This document shows positions 1 through 11,681 of a stretch of DNA of 64,000 nucleotides, piece after piece. The position numbers were made by a program, and so were the translations under genes. The first letter of the stretch is position 1. Every line of letters starts with the position of its first letter. The notes under the pieces were generated by a model, which searched no databases, was not told the origin of the DNA, and saw nothing but the letters and a program-made list of their open reading frames with translations. The DNA comes from Platanthera guangdongensis (lineage: Eukaryota > Streptophyta > Magnoliopsida > Asparagales > Orchidaceae): NCBI GenBank assembly GCA_039583875.1, contig CM077150.1:47692261-47756260 (forward strand), read 5' to 3'.

Positions 1-381
1 CCGCCCGGTCACCAACTTCAACACATGAAGAGTCCCTCTCCCACTACGAGGTGGAGAGCGGGGACTCTGCTAAGGCGTGGGATTGTGACCCTGGTGTAGT
101 TTTCTGCTTTTACTTTGCTTAGGAGGGCCACCCACCTTCAATTAGATGCGGTGTGTGTTTCCCTCGGTTCATTGCAAACCTCCGAGTCGATTGTGTCCGT
201 GTTCGACATATTTTTATGCATTAGTGATCCGACGTGCGAGTCTGGATTTAGGTATGCCGTGTGAAGCCTACCCGTGACGGTAAGCCCGGATTGGTGATGT
301 TTGTGATGTGCATAACGATTATCCCTAGTTGCGCTAACGGGAATGTCCCATTGATTTTATGCAGTGTGTTTAGTTAGTGCA
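1..381. other. Unassigned intergenic DNA
   Basis: No open frame or recognisable domain was found. The base composition is more even than in the AT-rich repeats further on. It may be the eroded flank or the 5' non-coding part of the hAT element that follows, but no left terminal inverted repeat was identified. Confidence 0.4.
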
Positions 382-2721
382 ATGGAGAAATTTTTTTCCT
401 AAAAAAGAAGCATGTCAAAGTTCGATAGATTCTCAGGAGTTAATTTTAACTGGCAAAAGAAGTCGCGTATAAGAGTTTAAAGTAGAAGATTTACCTTCAA
501 ATCCAGGCTTAAGACATCCTATAAATTCTTATGATGCAAATGTTCAAGAGCAATACGAAGATATTATTTGCAGAAAGATCCTTGTCAACCTCAGTTAGAA
601 ATTTTTTCCCCAAACAGAAATCGGAAAAAAAAAACTCGGCGGTTTAATAGGAATTGGTTTAATGAGTTTAAAGACTGGTTAGAATATATTAAGGAAAAAG
701 ATGCAACATTTTGTCTTTTCTGTTATATTTTTTCCCAAAGAGGTTGTGAGCCTACTTTTACTACTAGAGGATTCAGAAATTGGAGAGATAAAACAGTATT
801 GGAAAACATGTTGGATCTCACACTATACATAATGCTTCTAAAAAACTTTGCGAGACTTTAATGAATCAAAAACATGATATTGAGATTGCTTTTGCGAGGC
901 AAGAAGAACAGTAAAGTATAGATTATCGTGCTCATTTATCTGCTTTGATTGATTGTGTTAGATTTTTTTACGACAAGGATTGTCCTTTCGTGGTCTCGAT
1001 GAGTAAAAAGACTATCAATCAAAGCAATTTTTTGGAGCTTATGAATTTCCTTATCTCGTATAACGATGAAATTAAGGCAGTTGTGGTTCAAAATGCTCAT
1101 CGAAATTGCCAGCTTATATCGTCTACGATTCAAAAAGAAATAGTTTCAGCAATTGCAACGGAGACAACACAAAAAATCTTCGTGAGATTGAAGAAGATTG
1201 TTTTACAGTTTTAGTGGATGAATCCCGTGATGTTTCTACAAAAGAGCAGATGTCTGTTATGTTACTTTATGTGAAATCTAGTGGCAAGATTGTGGAGCGT
1301 CTTCTTGTTTTTGTTTATGTAGCTGATACTACTGCATTATCTTTAAAAGCTGACATTGAGTTGTTATTTATGCAATATGCTCTTAGTATATCTAAATTGC
1401 ATGAGCAAGGATATGATGAAGCTAGCAATATGAAATATGAGTTCAGGGGGCTAAAAGCTTCGATTTTGAATGAAAACAAGTGTGTTTTTTTATGTTCATT
1501 GTTTTGCACAAACTACAGTTGGTGCTAGTAGCGGTTGCAGAAGGAAATTCTGATATTGCCGAGCTTTTCACACTTATTGGCACTGTTTTGAATGTTGTTG
1601 GTGTGATTCTCTTCGAGCAATGGAAGCTGATCGGGTTGCTAGAGAGCTCGGTTGCCGGGAGTTGGAAAGTGGTCAAGGGTTGAATCAACCTTTAGAGCTA
1701 AAATGTGCAGGAGACACGAGATGAGGTTCACATTATGTGACAGTTTTAAATTTTATTCGTATGTTTTCATCGATTGTTGATGTACTGGAGATTGTTGTAA
1801 TTGATGCGGCAGATGAAAATCAAAGAGGTATGACAAGCGCAATGTTACAAGTTATCTTGACTTTTAAATTTACATTTGTGATTCATTTGATGAAATGTAT
1901 TTTGTCAAAAACTAACGGGTTATCACGAGCTTTGTAAAAAAAGAATCAAGATATTGTCAACGTAATGCATTTTGTAAAGTTGCCAAAATTGCTACTATTA
2001 CAGATGAGAAATAATGCAGTTGAGTGAGAATCTTTTATTGTTGAAGTCTCTATGTTTTGTTGTAAACATGATATAAAAGTTCCAATTATGAGTGAGAAGT
2101 CCGTTCAATCAGATAGATCAAGACGCGGCGCACGTGGAATTACAAATTTACATTTTTTTCAGGATTGAAATATATAATGCAGGTTTTGATTGGATGTTAA
2201 ATGAGCTAAATGACCGTTTCGATGAAGTAAACACCGAATTCTTGTTATGTGTCGCTTGTCTTGGCCCGAAGGATCACTTGCTGCTTATGATAAATAAAAA
2301 CTAATTCATTTTGCTGAATTATATCCATATGATTTTACTCCGATAGAGTTGCGTAGTTACCTGAATGACAACTTGACATATACATTTGTGACATGCGAAT
2401 TGCATCACCAGATATATTTTCAGAAGTTAAGGGAATCAGTGGACTGCTTCAAAAAATAGTGTTTTAAAAAAAACAAGAGATTTACCAACTATTTTTCAGA
2501 TTGTTAAAGTTGGTTTGCCTCTTACCAGTTGCAACATGTAGTGTTGAAAGAATATTTTCTGTAATGAAGATAAAAAAAATCGTATGCGAAACAGAATAAG
2601 AGATGAATGGATGATTGATTGTTTGATGGCTTACATTAAAAAAGACATTGCAGATACAATTACAACTGAAGAAATTATTTCACGTTTTCAGAGCATGTGT
2701 CAACGTAAAGTCGCTTGTTGA
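382..2721 (+). pseudogene. Degenerate hAT transposase, TTF-type zinc finger/DUF4371 class
   Basis: This is a decayed transposase of the plant hAT group often annotated as TTF-type domain or zinc finger MYM-type protein 1-like. It begins with MEKFF at 382. A TTF-type zinc-finger block (FNRNWFNEFKDWLEY, then DATFCLFCYIF and GFRNWRDK) lies at about 640-800. The DUF4371/RNase H-like region, including VLVDESRDVSTKEQM, lies at about 1080-1500. The hAT C-terminal dimerisation block (PVATCSVERIFSVMK, then RNRIRDEWMIDCLMAYIKKDI in pieces) lies at about 2525-2655, followed by a TGA at 2719. Many frameshifts and stops break the frame, so no transposase can be made. It lies upstream of the receptor kinase and has no evident functional link to it. 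Family assignment is by recognition of motifs in order; the inactivity is seen directly. Confidence 0.85.
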
Positions 2722-2822
2722 TCTGTAAGTTTTTAATGTTCTGCTATCTTCTACTACTTTCAATAAAATATATGTTAAAATTTTTGTGCGTGTGCGGCTT
2801 TCAAATCTTAGTTCCGTCACTG
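2722..2822 (+). mobile_element. 3' end of the hAT element
   Basis: Non-coding tail after the transposase stop. It ends near 2818-2822 in a 'ccgtcactg' type terminus, as expected for the right inverted repeat of these hAT elements. The matching left terminus was not found, so the element is probably 5' truncated or eroded. Confidence 0.4.
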
Positions 2823-3310
2823 ATCCTACGGTTGAGTTGTTTCCGCGTAATACTGCAATATTGAAAAAATACTATCAGTATTGTCAGTATTTCGATCAAA
2901 CCCGTTGGATTTACAAATATCAACGGTTTGATGCACGCCGTCACCCGGATTTTTTGTGGAAGAAACACACATAAAATTTACTCATAAAAAGGGAGAGAAG
3001 CAGACGAACTAAAAACAGGGGCGTGCAGTGAAAGTCGGCTGAGAGGTGCGTGTAGTGATTTTAAAGAAAAAAAAAACTAAAAACAGTGAGTGCTAATAGA
3101 CATTTAAATAGTGAATAGGAGGATCCAAATCGCTCAACGTTGTCCTGTAAACCTTCCCTCTGTCCCTACAACCGTGGATGGCCTCCCTTCTCTCCGAAAG
3201 CTGCGTCCCTCTCGCTCCTCCACCTCCCAACCCGGCTCGAAAATTAAACCGAAATTTCAATTCCCCCGATCATCTTTCCCCCTCCGTGGCCATGGCCGGA
3301 GGTGAGACAC
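2823..3310 (+). promoter_or_regulatory. Presumed promoter and 5' leader of the receptor kinase gene
   Basis: About 490 bases lie between the hAT remnant and the first in-frame ATG. The distal half is AT-rich. From about 3135 it becomes strongly pyrimidine-rich (repeated cct/ctc), as in many plant 5' leaders. An out-of-frame ATG at 3292 opens a short frame that ends at a TAA near 3340. No TATA box can be assigned with confidence. The promoter role is inferred from position only. Confidence 0.35.
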
Positions 3311-4346
3311 ATGGCCCCGCGCGCCCATTTTCTTCCTCCTAATCCCTCTGCTTTTCCCCTTCTTGGCCCTCTCCGTCACCGTTTCCCCATCCCCTGCCTC
3401 CTTCACTCCTCCGGACAGCTACCTCTCGACTGCGGCGCCCCTAAAAGCGTCAAGCTCGCCGACGGCCGCACATTCCGGTCAGAGCCGCAATCCTCCTCAT
3501 TCTTGTCCACCGACGAAGACATTCGCCTCTCGTCCTCTTCCCCCACCACCTCCCTCTCTCCTCTCTACGAAACCGCCCGCGTCTTCTCCTCCACCTCCAC
3601 CTACAGCTTCTTCATCTCCAAGCTCGGCCTCCATTGGGTCCGCCTCCACTTCTTCCCCTTCCCGTCCACCTCCTACAACCTCTCCTCTGCCGTTTTCAGC
3701 GTCAACACCGAAGACTTCGTTCTCCTGCGCGATTTCTCTGCTCCTTCCCCTGTTTCCCCTGTTCTCAAAGAATATCTAATCAACGTTGATAACGAGCATT
3801 TTTACCTCACCTTCAAGCCCAAAGATGCCTCATTTGCCTTCCTCAACGCCGTCGAGGTTGTCTCCACCCCGGACACCCTCATTCCCACTGCCGCCGACAG
3901 CATCAGCGAGCGCAACCAGTTCAGCGGACTCAACAACTACGCGCTTCAGGTCATAAGCCGCGTAAACGTCGGCGGCCCCGTGATCCCGTCGGAGAACGAC
4001 ACGCTGGCGAGAAACTGGCTGCCGGACTCGTTCCTGAAACCGCCAGAGCCTGTAGTTGAAGTGGCCGTCGCGCCGGGATCTGTGAAGTATCCGGAGGACG
4101 GATCCGTGACGCCGCTGATCGCGCCGAGGAGCGTGTACGCGACGGCCGACAGCATGACGAACGCCAATGTCTCCGGCCAAATGTTCAACATTACGTGGGA
4201 GATTCCGGCGGGCGGTGCCGGACACTCGTACCTCGTCCGCCTCCATTTCTGTGATATCGTCAGCAAGAGCCTCAACACTCTGTACTTCAACGTCTTCATC
4301 AATAGGATGCTGGCTATTCCAAACCTTGATCTCTCCTCCCTCACAG
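3311..4346 (+). CDS. CrRLK1L receptor-like kinase, exon 1 (malectin-like ectodomain)
   Basis: First recognised exon of a plasma-membrane receptor kinase of the Catharanthus roseus RLK1-like family (THESEUS/FERONIA relatives; closest in feel to At5g24010-type genes). Family members bind cell-wall pectin or RALF peptides through the malectin-like region. Visible family blocks in order: LDCGAPKSVKLADGRTF (3425-3475), YETARVF, GLHWVRLHFFPF, YLINVDNEHFYLTFKP, AFLNAVEVVSTPDTLI, ISRVNVGGPVIPSENDTL, LIAPRSVYATADSM and FNITWEIPAGGAGHSYLVRL. The exon ends in LSSLTG at a GT donor (4347), phase 1. It is GC-rich, unlike the flanking DNA. The first ATG in frame is 3311. However, the first 38 codons read out of the ancestral frame, so no signal peptide is produced from this sequence. 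Sure of the family; unsure of function and start. Confidence 0.88.
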
Positions 4347-4371
4347 GTTAGCTCAATACTTGTTTAGCTTA

Positions 4372-4895
4372 GGCTCTGTTTGGCGCAGGTTTTTTTCCAG
4401 CCACCTGATTTTCGCTTGTTTGTTTGAGCGGCATTTTGAGAGTCGCAGTTTTAAAAACTGCTTTTTAGGGGCTTTTTGGGAAGCTGCCGAGCTCCCACGC
4501 ACGTTCTCCAAGAATCCCGCCCGAAATCTCTCGTTCCCGAAACCTATCGACGCTTTGGTCGGACTTTGATTTCCTTTACTCTCCGTCTCATCAACTCCCC
4601 TCTGCGGTCGCCTCTCTTCCTCCGCCCCTTCTCCTCTCTTTCTGCCGCTAGGCTGAACTCATTCGTGAGATTTCAATCATTTCGTTGTCGGAGACCGAAG
4701 AGATTGTCAACTTGACGTGATTTCATGGCGTGTTTCCTAGACCGGAGACGAACGAGATTGTCAATTTGGCGGCGAGGGTTGAAGGATTCGACCAGCCACT
4801 CTTTTTGAGCCTGATTTTTCTACCAAACAGCCTGAAGCTCTTTCTGTAGAGTTTTTCTGAGAGCATCAACAAATTTTCCATTCGCCAAAGCTGTC
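4372..4895. mobile_element. Possible Tourist-like (PIF/Harbinger) MITE
   Basis: The left end reads ggctctgtttggcg preceded by TTA. The right end, near cgccaaagctgtc, is followed by TTA. The GGCTCTGTTTGG start recurs in several other elements in the window (37753, 43513, 44941). The inverted repeat is poorly matched here, so the right boundary is tentative. Confidence 0.4.
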
Positions 4896-4910
4896 TTAAA
4901 TAGAGTCTTA

Positions 4911-5125
4911 GGTTGCATTTGGCGCGGCTTATCATAGCTTATTTGCTCCGATGAGGTTGGACAAATACGTCATTGTCATAGAATGTATGTTTGATATGAC
5001 AAATGTTACTGTCATTATCAAAAAAAAAGAAACTAATTTGGGGCATACTATTTTGATATGACAATGACCTTTTTGTCCAATCTCATCGGAACAAATAATC
5101 CGACATAAGCCGTGCCAAAGTCAGC
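4911..5125. mobile_element. Tourist-like foldback MITE
   Basis: A 215-bp element with long inverted arms. The left arm (ggttgcatttggcgcggctt, continuing through a cgatgaggttggacaaa stretch) matches the reverse complement of the right arm ending at 5125. It is flanked by TTA on the left and TTC on the right, a near 3-bp target duplication. Non-coding. Confidence 0.65.
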
Positions 5126-5222
5126 CTTCGTATATCATGCAATTTCTATGACACTCATGAACCATTTCTAACCTAAATTATTAATAGCTAAATAAATCAA
5201 TAAGCATATCTAAAATAATTAA
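5126..5222. other. Short AT-rich intron segment with target duplication
   Basis: No gene or repeat recognised. Its last eight bases (5215-5222, ataattaa) are the left target-site copy of the next element. Confidence 0.5.
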
Positions 5223-5539
5223 GGGGATTGTTAACCGCAGACCAAATATGGCTATTCGCAGACCAAAAAAGACACTTTTAAAAGGCGTTAAATATTCTCC
5301 TTCCTTTCTGAAGTCCTTTATTCACAAACCAACTCTAATTCCTTTACTCTTCCCAGCAACCCGCCCCCGATCATTTCCTCTGCATCTTCCCCTCTCTCCC
5401 TCTCCCAACCCTCGATCTCACGCCTGCGTCGCACGACTACTTGCCGAAGTCGCCCGACGTTGCCCGCCTGCGTCACTCCGCGTTCCGCAGCTTCCCCTCT
5501 CTCGCATCTTCCCAACCACCAGCCCGACGTTGCTCGCCT

Positions 5540-5645
5540 GCTCGCCGAAGTCACCCACCTGCTTGCCGACGTCGCCCGCCTGCTTGCTGACGTCGCCCGC
5601 CTGCTCGCCGACGAAGACCTCCTGCTCGCCGACATCGCCCGCCTA
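5540..5645 (+). repeat. 21-bp GC-rich tandem repeat inside the TIR element
   Basis: About five degenerate copies of a 21-bp unit of the form gtcgcccgcctgctcgccgac. Because 21 is a multiple of three, one frame reads a repeated VARLLAD peptide. The tract is far richer in GC than its surroundings. It could be a captured coding fragment or a simple minisatellite; expression is not supported. Confidence 0.7.
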
Positions 5646-6053
5646 TAATGGTGGTGCCCTCTAGGTCACCATTCGCTGCGAGCGAATTGATTTTGATTTT
5701 CACTTTTTTATGTGATGCTCCATGAAGCGGTCGGAGGTGGTGGCGGGGTGAGGATTCAGGTATGCAAAAGTTGCCCGCCTGCAAAGGTGATGCGAATTTA
5801 TTTTGATTTTCACCTTTTTATGTTATAGACATTGTTTGTTGTGGGGGGGAGGAGGGGGAGGGGGAAAGCTGCAGAAAATTAAGAACAAATTATTTAGCAG
5901 TGAAATTCGTGGAGAAGTGAATTAGTTCTTGTTTGTTTGAATTAGACAAGTGAGACAAATTAAGAACAAAGTTGTGTGTTCCTTTTATAGAGTTTAAGGG
6001 GAGGAGTCTAATTATTGTTGTGGTGTTGGTGCTTCAGAATTTTTTGATGCAGG

Positions 6054-6076
6054 TTATATATATATATATATATATA

Positions 6077-6164
<88 letters not shown>

Positions 6165-6165
6165 T
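6054..6165. repeat. (TA)n microsatellite
   Basis: About 112 bp of nearly pure TA dinucleotides with two small interruptions, within the TIR element. Open frames across it are low-complexity artefacts. Confidence 0.95.
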
Positions 6166-6360
6166 GATGTAGGCTTCAATTTTGGTGGTAATGAACTATG
6201 CCCTTGTTGGTGTACTCCTTGATTTTTTTTTACTTTTAATGTTGGTCTGCGAATAACAATAATTTCTGTGAATAACAATTTTGAGTATCTTTGGATCTGC
6301 GAATAGTAATAATCTGCGAATAGCCATATTTGATCTGCGGTTAACAATCCCCATAATTAA

Positions 6361-6619
6361 TGATGTACATTAAAATATGATTACATGCACAATTGTTAAA
6401 TTTAAACAAGCAGTATTCACGTGATAAAATGAATGATTTTAAATGGAATGTGAAATTTATATATTAAGAGATGAAAAATAGATATCCAAAATTACATGTT
6501 TAGTTATGTGAATAATAACAAATATTAAAAGAGACATGTTTGGAAAGTAATCCTAAATCTCAATATTAAGTATAGATAATTAGAACATATTTTTTTTGAT
6601 AATATCAACTAAATTTTGG
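6361..6619. other. AT-rich intron DNA, nothing recognised
   Basis: No gene, terminal repeat or internal repeat was seen between the TIR element and the SIRE-type complex. Confidence 0.5.
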
Positions 6620-6813
6620 TTGTCAATGCCCGGAAATAGATAAATGCTTCTAAGCATAGTTCTAACACCCTTGTAAAAGGATGATTTTGGAGCATGACAT
6701 TATATTTATGATTATCATGCATCTTCGAAATTATTCTTATTTTCTTTCTTCTATTATGTTGTAAAATGACTTTAAAAATCTTGTAAAATTTATTAAGTTA
6801 AATAGGAGAAGAT

Positions 6814-8234
6814 TGTTGGAAAAAAAAATATGATTTAACTTAACAAATTATTTATAAGTGATTTGACATTGTAGAATAATTACTCATTTTGTATAGAGAG
6901 GATAATTTGTTCATAGAAATCCTAGGAAGTCAGTCAAAGTGAAAATCATGAGAAAGGCATACTGAAAAGGAGAAAAAAAACAACCTAGGCAAATATGTGT
7001 TGACTTGACTCTGACTGGCTGTCGACGCATCCTCTGAAGTGAATTCAGCGTCTCTCCAAGGCAGAAGTCGACGCATACGTTGACATGTTATCGATGTAAT
7101 GTTGAGTATTCAGTTAAGTCGATAGAGTCCCACTCTGAAGAAGATTTCGACGCGCCTTCTAATAGAACGCGAATTAGCGTCGACATATATCCAGAATGAA
7201 AATTTTAGAGGCATTCATTCAAATTTATTGGAAGTCAATAACTATGGAAGTTATTTGAATTATAGAGAACTGATATATAAAAAGAAATTTTTAACAAAAA
7301 ATTCTGAATTATTTTATGAAAGAAATTTGAAGAGGTCGGCGTGATTACTAAAGACAATGATAAAAAGATAATTTTGTATTCCTTCTGAAGATAATTTCCT
7401 AGATGAAGCAATTCAAAATGATTCAGAGATTGATATATCAAGATTTCAAACAGAAGACAACACACACATAGAACATATACAAAGAACACAGAACATACAT
7501 AATATAAGATTTAGAGAGAGACTTCTTCTTATTCCTTCTCTCCTTGCCTCTGCAATAGATGATCTGAGAGCATTCTGAAAACATTTTGAATGATAGTGGA
7601 TCACAGAGCTCATAATCTTTGCACCTTCTTCTCAACAAGGATTCATCTATTGAAAAGATCCAGTCCACTAAAGTGCTAGGAATCCTCAGAAATTTGCTGA
7701 AAGACGATTCAACCTAGAAGACTATTCTCTCTTTTCTTGTACTCTCCCTTACTTTCTATCATTGGGTAAAGAGTTTTTAGAATTCATATTCAAAGGATTC
7801 AGTCTTGTTCAATATATCTTTATCAAAAGATCTAGTGTATTGGTTCTAAAATTCTCCTTATCAAAAGAATCGGTCTTCGTTATGAGAGTCCCATTAATAA
7901 AATACTCAGTCCCTAGTTCTGAATGTCTCCTTATCAAAAGACTCCAACACTATGATAGTAGATTCCTATCAAAGTCGTAGAAGAATGGACGTACCCAGAT
8001 TTTGAAGAATCATTGTATTTCTTATGTCTTGTGTGTTATTTATATATTTTTATGATGATTCTGTTTTTATTTCCCGCACTTTAATTTCTATTGTGTTCAC
8101 TAAACTGTGGATATGTGAATGTGGATGTGAATCTAATATATATCTGAATTTAGTTTGTAGTTTAAGTAAATATTTTTAAATCCTTATTCACTCTCTCTAA
8201 AAAAGACTCAGAGATATAACTGTTTTCCCTTTCA
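6814..8234 (+). repeat. SIRE-type LTR, copy 1 (1.42 kb)
   Basis: Starts tgttgg and ends ttca directly before the primer-binding site at 8235. It matches the LTR at 49519-50944 in length and layout, including the 'ctccttatcaaaagactc' phrases near the 3' end and a cluster of tcgacgc motifs at about 7020-7190. It follows a remnant of another copy's 3' internal tail (6620-6813). Confidence 0.85.
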
Positions 8235-8352
8235 ATTGGTATCAAAGGTAGGTTGATCAGAAAAAATTAACACCTTGATCAAAAGATTAGAACTATTATA
8301 TAATTCTATTTTCAATAACGAGCCCCAATAATTTTAAAGGATTTCCATTCAC

Positions 8353-9867
8353 ATGACCTCCAATGTGTAACTTGGAAAAATTTACACTCTAGAAATCCAG
8401 AATTAAACTCTACATGAATTCTATTGATGAAGGAATTTTCAATTTTGTGCTTTCAGGTCCACCCATATCTTACATGAAGGATGCCAGTGAAAACATAACA
8501 AGAGCTAGTTTTTAAAGCCGAATTGATAGAGGCTGAAAAGAAGAAAATGGATCGATTTGCTAACCATGAACATCTTAGTGTCCATAATGCATGGTGTGAT
8601 CTTCCAAATAGTTGTTGGTTGCCAGTCAGCTAAGGAAATTTGGGAGTCCCTGTCCAGAATTATCGATGGCAGCTTTTATGAAAGAATAGACAAAAACTCT
8701 CTTCTCATATCCCAGTATAAGAACTTTCAAAAGAAAACTGTGGAATTTGTAGCTAAGATGTATGTGAGATTCAATATTATAGTAAATGAGCTCGAGGGAT
8801 TGGACAAGAAGATCTCACTGACATAGATCAATAATAAGCTTATCGTGTGCTTCTCAAATACATGATATTCAAGGATTTGGGCTATTAGAGAGTCCAGATG
8901 CCACTGGCAAATCACCGTTGATGCCCTGTTAGGCAAACCGAAGTCATATAAACTGCTCATAAAGAGTAGGGCTGAGATTGAAGTAAAGGATAAGGTATCT
9001 ACTCCTAGGGGGAGATCCATTGCTTTAATGGTATCAGATGGAGAGCTTTCAAGTAATGATGAGGAGATGTTCAATATCCTAGTCAGATGATTCAGGAAAT
9101 GGACTACAATTGGAGACTTTATAAGAAGAGACAGGAGTACTAGCAAACCAAGGTTTGATAAGACTCCTAACAAGTAGGTTATTTGCTTTGCTTATAAAAA
9201 GTCAGGACATATAGCTCCAGAGTATCTTGAATATCAAAAAGAGCAAATTCACAAGGAGCACTAAAAGCAGTCCTTCAGGAAGAAGGACAAATGGAAAGGA
9301 AGTGATTTTATTGTTGAAACCTTGAGTGACTCAGACTTTGAGTCAAGTTCTTCATCTGATAGTGAAGAAGAGACAACTGTTAAAGAAGCCAGCCTGATGA
9401 CTTTGGAGGCATTCTCTGAAGATGAAGAAGATCAGGTATCATATTTTAGTGATTTTGATTTTTCTTCTAATAATAAAGATTTATGTCAAGATCACTTAGA
9501 GGCATAAGGACAAATAAAACTGCGTAGAAAAGAATTAGAAGAGCTAAAAATAAAAAACTTGATGAGAACCACTATTATGTAAACTATCAACTTAGAATTG
9601 ATCTATGAAAATTGGAAAAATAAATGAATGAACTAACCTTAGAAAACAAGTCACTAAAAGAAGAACTTGCATAAACAAAAGCCTTTGAAAACTCACTGAA
9701 TGATAGGAGTCAAAAATTTAAAGATATATTTGAGAATCTCTCTATGAGGTTCAAAAACCTAGGGTTGGGAGCTGAATCAACAAGCTCAGGAAAGTCCTCC
9801 AGCAAACCCGCTTGGAAGAATCTTATAAGTTGTCCATCATCAAATTAGGAAAAGATCCTAAAATATT
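8353..9867 (+). pseudogene. SIRE-type copia gag remnant
   Basis: The coding trace starts after MTSNNFKGF (about 8353) and has many stops. A UBN2-like block (VVGCQSAKEIWESLSRII, 8613-8670) is followed by a decayed zinc knuckle reading CFAYKKSGHIAPE near 9185. Next come an acidic serine-rich stretch (SDFESSSSSDSEEE, about 9330-9375) and coiled-coil-like Lys/Glu-rich sequence. The first cysteine pair of the knuckle is incomplete. Compare the parallel gag at 51072-52516. Confidence 0.8.
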
Positions 9868-10229
9868 CTCATGCCGCTTTTTGATTACACGACGTGGTTG
9901 TCAGCGCGATGCGGTAGTCTGGTCAATCCGTCTCTTCTCAATGCTACCGAGTATTCTCAATGCTACCTACTCTTCTTGACGCTACCGACTTGACGATCGT
10001 CGACATGGCTAACGCAGCTCAGTAGTCTTAGTGCCCAACGGTAGGTCACAGAGAAAATCTGCCATCCCTAGCTTGCAAGCCGGCATAGCTAGCGCATGCG
10101 GTAGGGCTAGCGCCAATCGATAGGTCGTCGATAGTGGATTTTTGGTGTCTTCATATCTATAAACTTGCACACTATACCCAACACAAGTATGATCAAATAC
10201 AATTTGTGATTTGATATTGTCAAACCAAA
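9868..10229. other. GC-richer insert in the copia complex
   Basis: A sharp rise in GC with recurring 'gctaccga' and 'cgatcg' phrases interrupts the gag-distal sequence. No coding trace was found. It resembles the short-motif clusters found inside the LTRs of this window, so it may be a foreign LTR fragment. Boundaries are approximate. Confidence 0.35.
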
Positions 10230-11500
10230 GAAATGCAGAACACAAGTTCCAACAACTCTAAATAAGGCTTTGACAACATTAGTCATAAATCCACCTCTCA
10301 TTTTATCATATTTTATTATGATTATTTCAACAAGGTTCCAACTTTACAAGGTCCACCGAACTACTTATCAGGCTCTCTGCAAGAACTTGAACTCAAATAA
10401 CTCAATCACATGCTCCTGCAGAGGTCTTTACATCCTTCTTCAAGGATTTAAAGAAGGGGGAGAGACATGTCAGTCCAAGGGATTGTCCCTATGATGTTAA
10501 TGCCACTAATTATGAAACTCTAGAGGCATATGATATTGTTGATGACAATATGTAGAGAATAATGCTGATGTGGACACTCCAGAGACAGATGATGTTCTCG
10601 TTGTCAATATGTCAGAGATGAATGTTGATGTGGCTAAAGTTACTAATGAGCTAATGAATGTTGAATTTGTTGATGGGCAAATCCTAGAGGCAAAAATTAT
10701 TGTTGTTATTGATGACCGTATCTCAAAGTTAGAGAAACTTATTGATACTATCTATAGCATGGTTGCTCCTGACTCTCCTTATGATTTAGAGGGGGATCCA
10801 GCTATTGAGTCCATGTTACTCTTGGCTATGACTGAGCTAGAAACTGGACTAATGATTCATACATCTTTTAGGGAGTCTACTAGTTAGGAGTAGCTCATGT
10901 CAGATGGCATAGAACTTCAAAGGAGAATGCATGGACCTAGGATGTTGGATGATTCTCCAAGGCATGCATCCCGGGAACTGCTATCTCTAGTATGATCATT
11001 TACAAAGTCTTTGCCAAAATGGAATAAGTAGCTCAAATGAAACAATACACGAATGATAGATTATACAATAAGAGATATCTTAAAGTTGATCTTTTAGAAA
11101 CTACATTGGAAGAGTACAAGAATCCTGAGCTAGAAAAAACACTTGAAGATATTGGAGGAAGAGAAAAGACTGAGTATGAACCTTTTGAGAGGGAATTAGG
11201 TGACAAAAAGAAAAAATTCTTTATAAAATCATGATAAGGTAGACCAAGGAGAATATTATTAATGAAAAGCTAATCCAAACACATAATACAATCTTTGATC
11301 ACAAAGGTTATGCTAAGAAGCATCGTCAAGCATAATTCATTGAAACTGCTGGGCAAACTCACAAAGAAGGTCTTGGTTTCAGTCAGGATAATTATATTCC
11401 TTATGAACTTGATGGTAAAGACTTATTAACACATTTTGAGTATGTTGAAAAGATTTCCAAGAAGTTATACATTGCCTTTACTCAATTTCTCAATGTCTGA
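10230..11500 (+). pseudogene. Post-pol (env-like) region, copy A
   Basis: Non-gag, non-pol sequence with partly open frames, notably an acidic 105-residue frame at 10570-10887. It is repeated at 14605-15800 with similarity that looks like roughly 80 percent by eye, including the shared phrase 'cttcttcaaggatttaaa'. SIRE-lineage elements carry an extra frame after pol, often called env-like, and this position fits. The product is unknown and the frames are broken. Confidence 0.55.
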
Positions 11501-11681
11501 AAATAGATAAATTCTTCTTCTAAACATAGTTTTAACACTCTTGTAAAATGATAGTTTTGGAGTACGATATTTTATTGTTGATTATCCTACCTTTTTAAAA
11601 TTATTCTTATTTTTTTCTTATATTATGTTGTAAAATTACTTTAAAAGTATTGTAAATTTTGTTAAGCTAGATAGAGGAGAT

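Larger units (their letters stand above)
5223..6352. mobile_element. 1.13-kb TIR element with 8-bp target duplication
   Basis: The termini are inverted repeats of about 39 bp: ggggattgttaaccgcag on the left, and its complement at 6335-6352 with one or two mismatches over the full arm. A perfect 8-bp direct duplication, ataattaa, lies at 5215-5222 and 6353-6360. Inside are a GC-rich 21-bp repeat tract (about 5540-5645), a short T-rich direct repeat and a long (TA)n tract. An 8-bp duplication fits hAT, or loosely Mutator. No transposase is present, so it is non-autonomous. A relative with the same terminus sits at 23919-24334. Confidence 0.85.

Noticed and set aside
3830..4344. Antisense frames opposite exon 1
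   Set aside because: Shadow frames produced by high GC3 in the real exon; no domains, and the sense frame is clearly the malectin-like domain.
6054..6347. Tyr/Ile repeat peptides around 6054-6347
   Set aside because: Translation of a (TA)n microsatellite.
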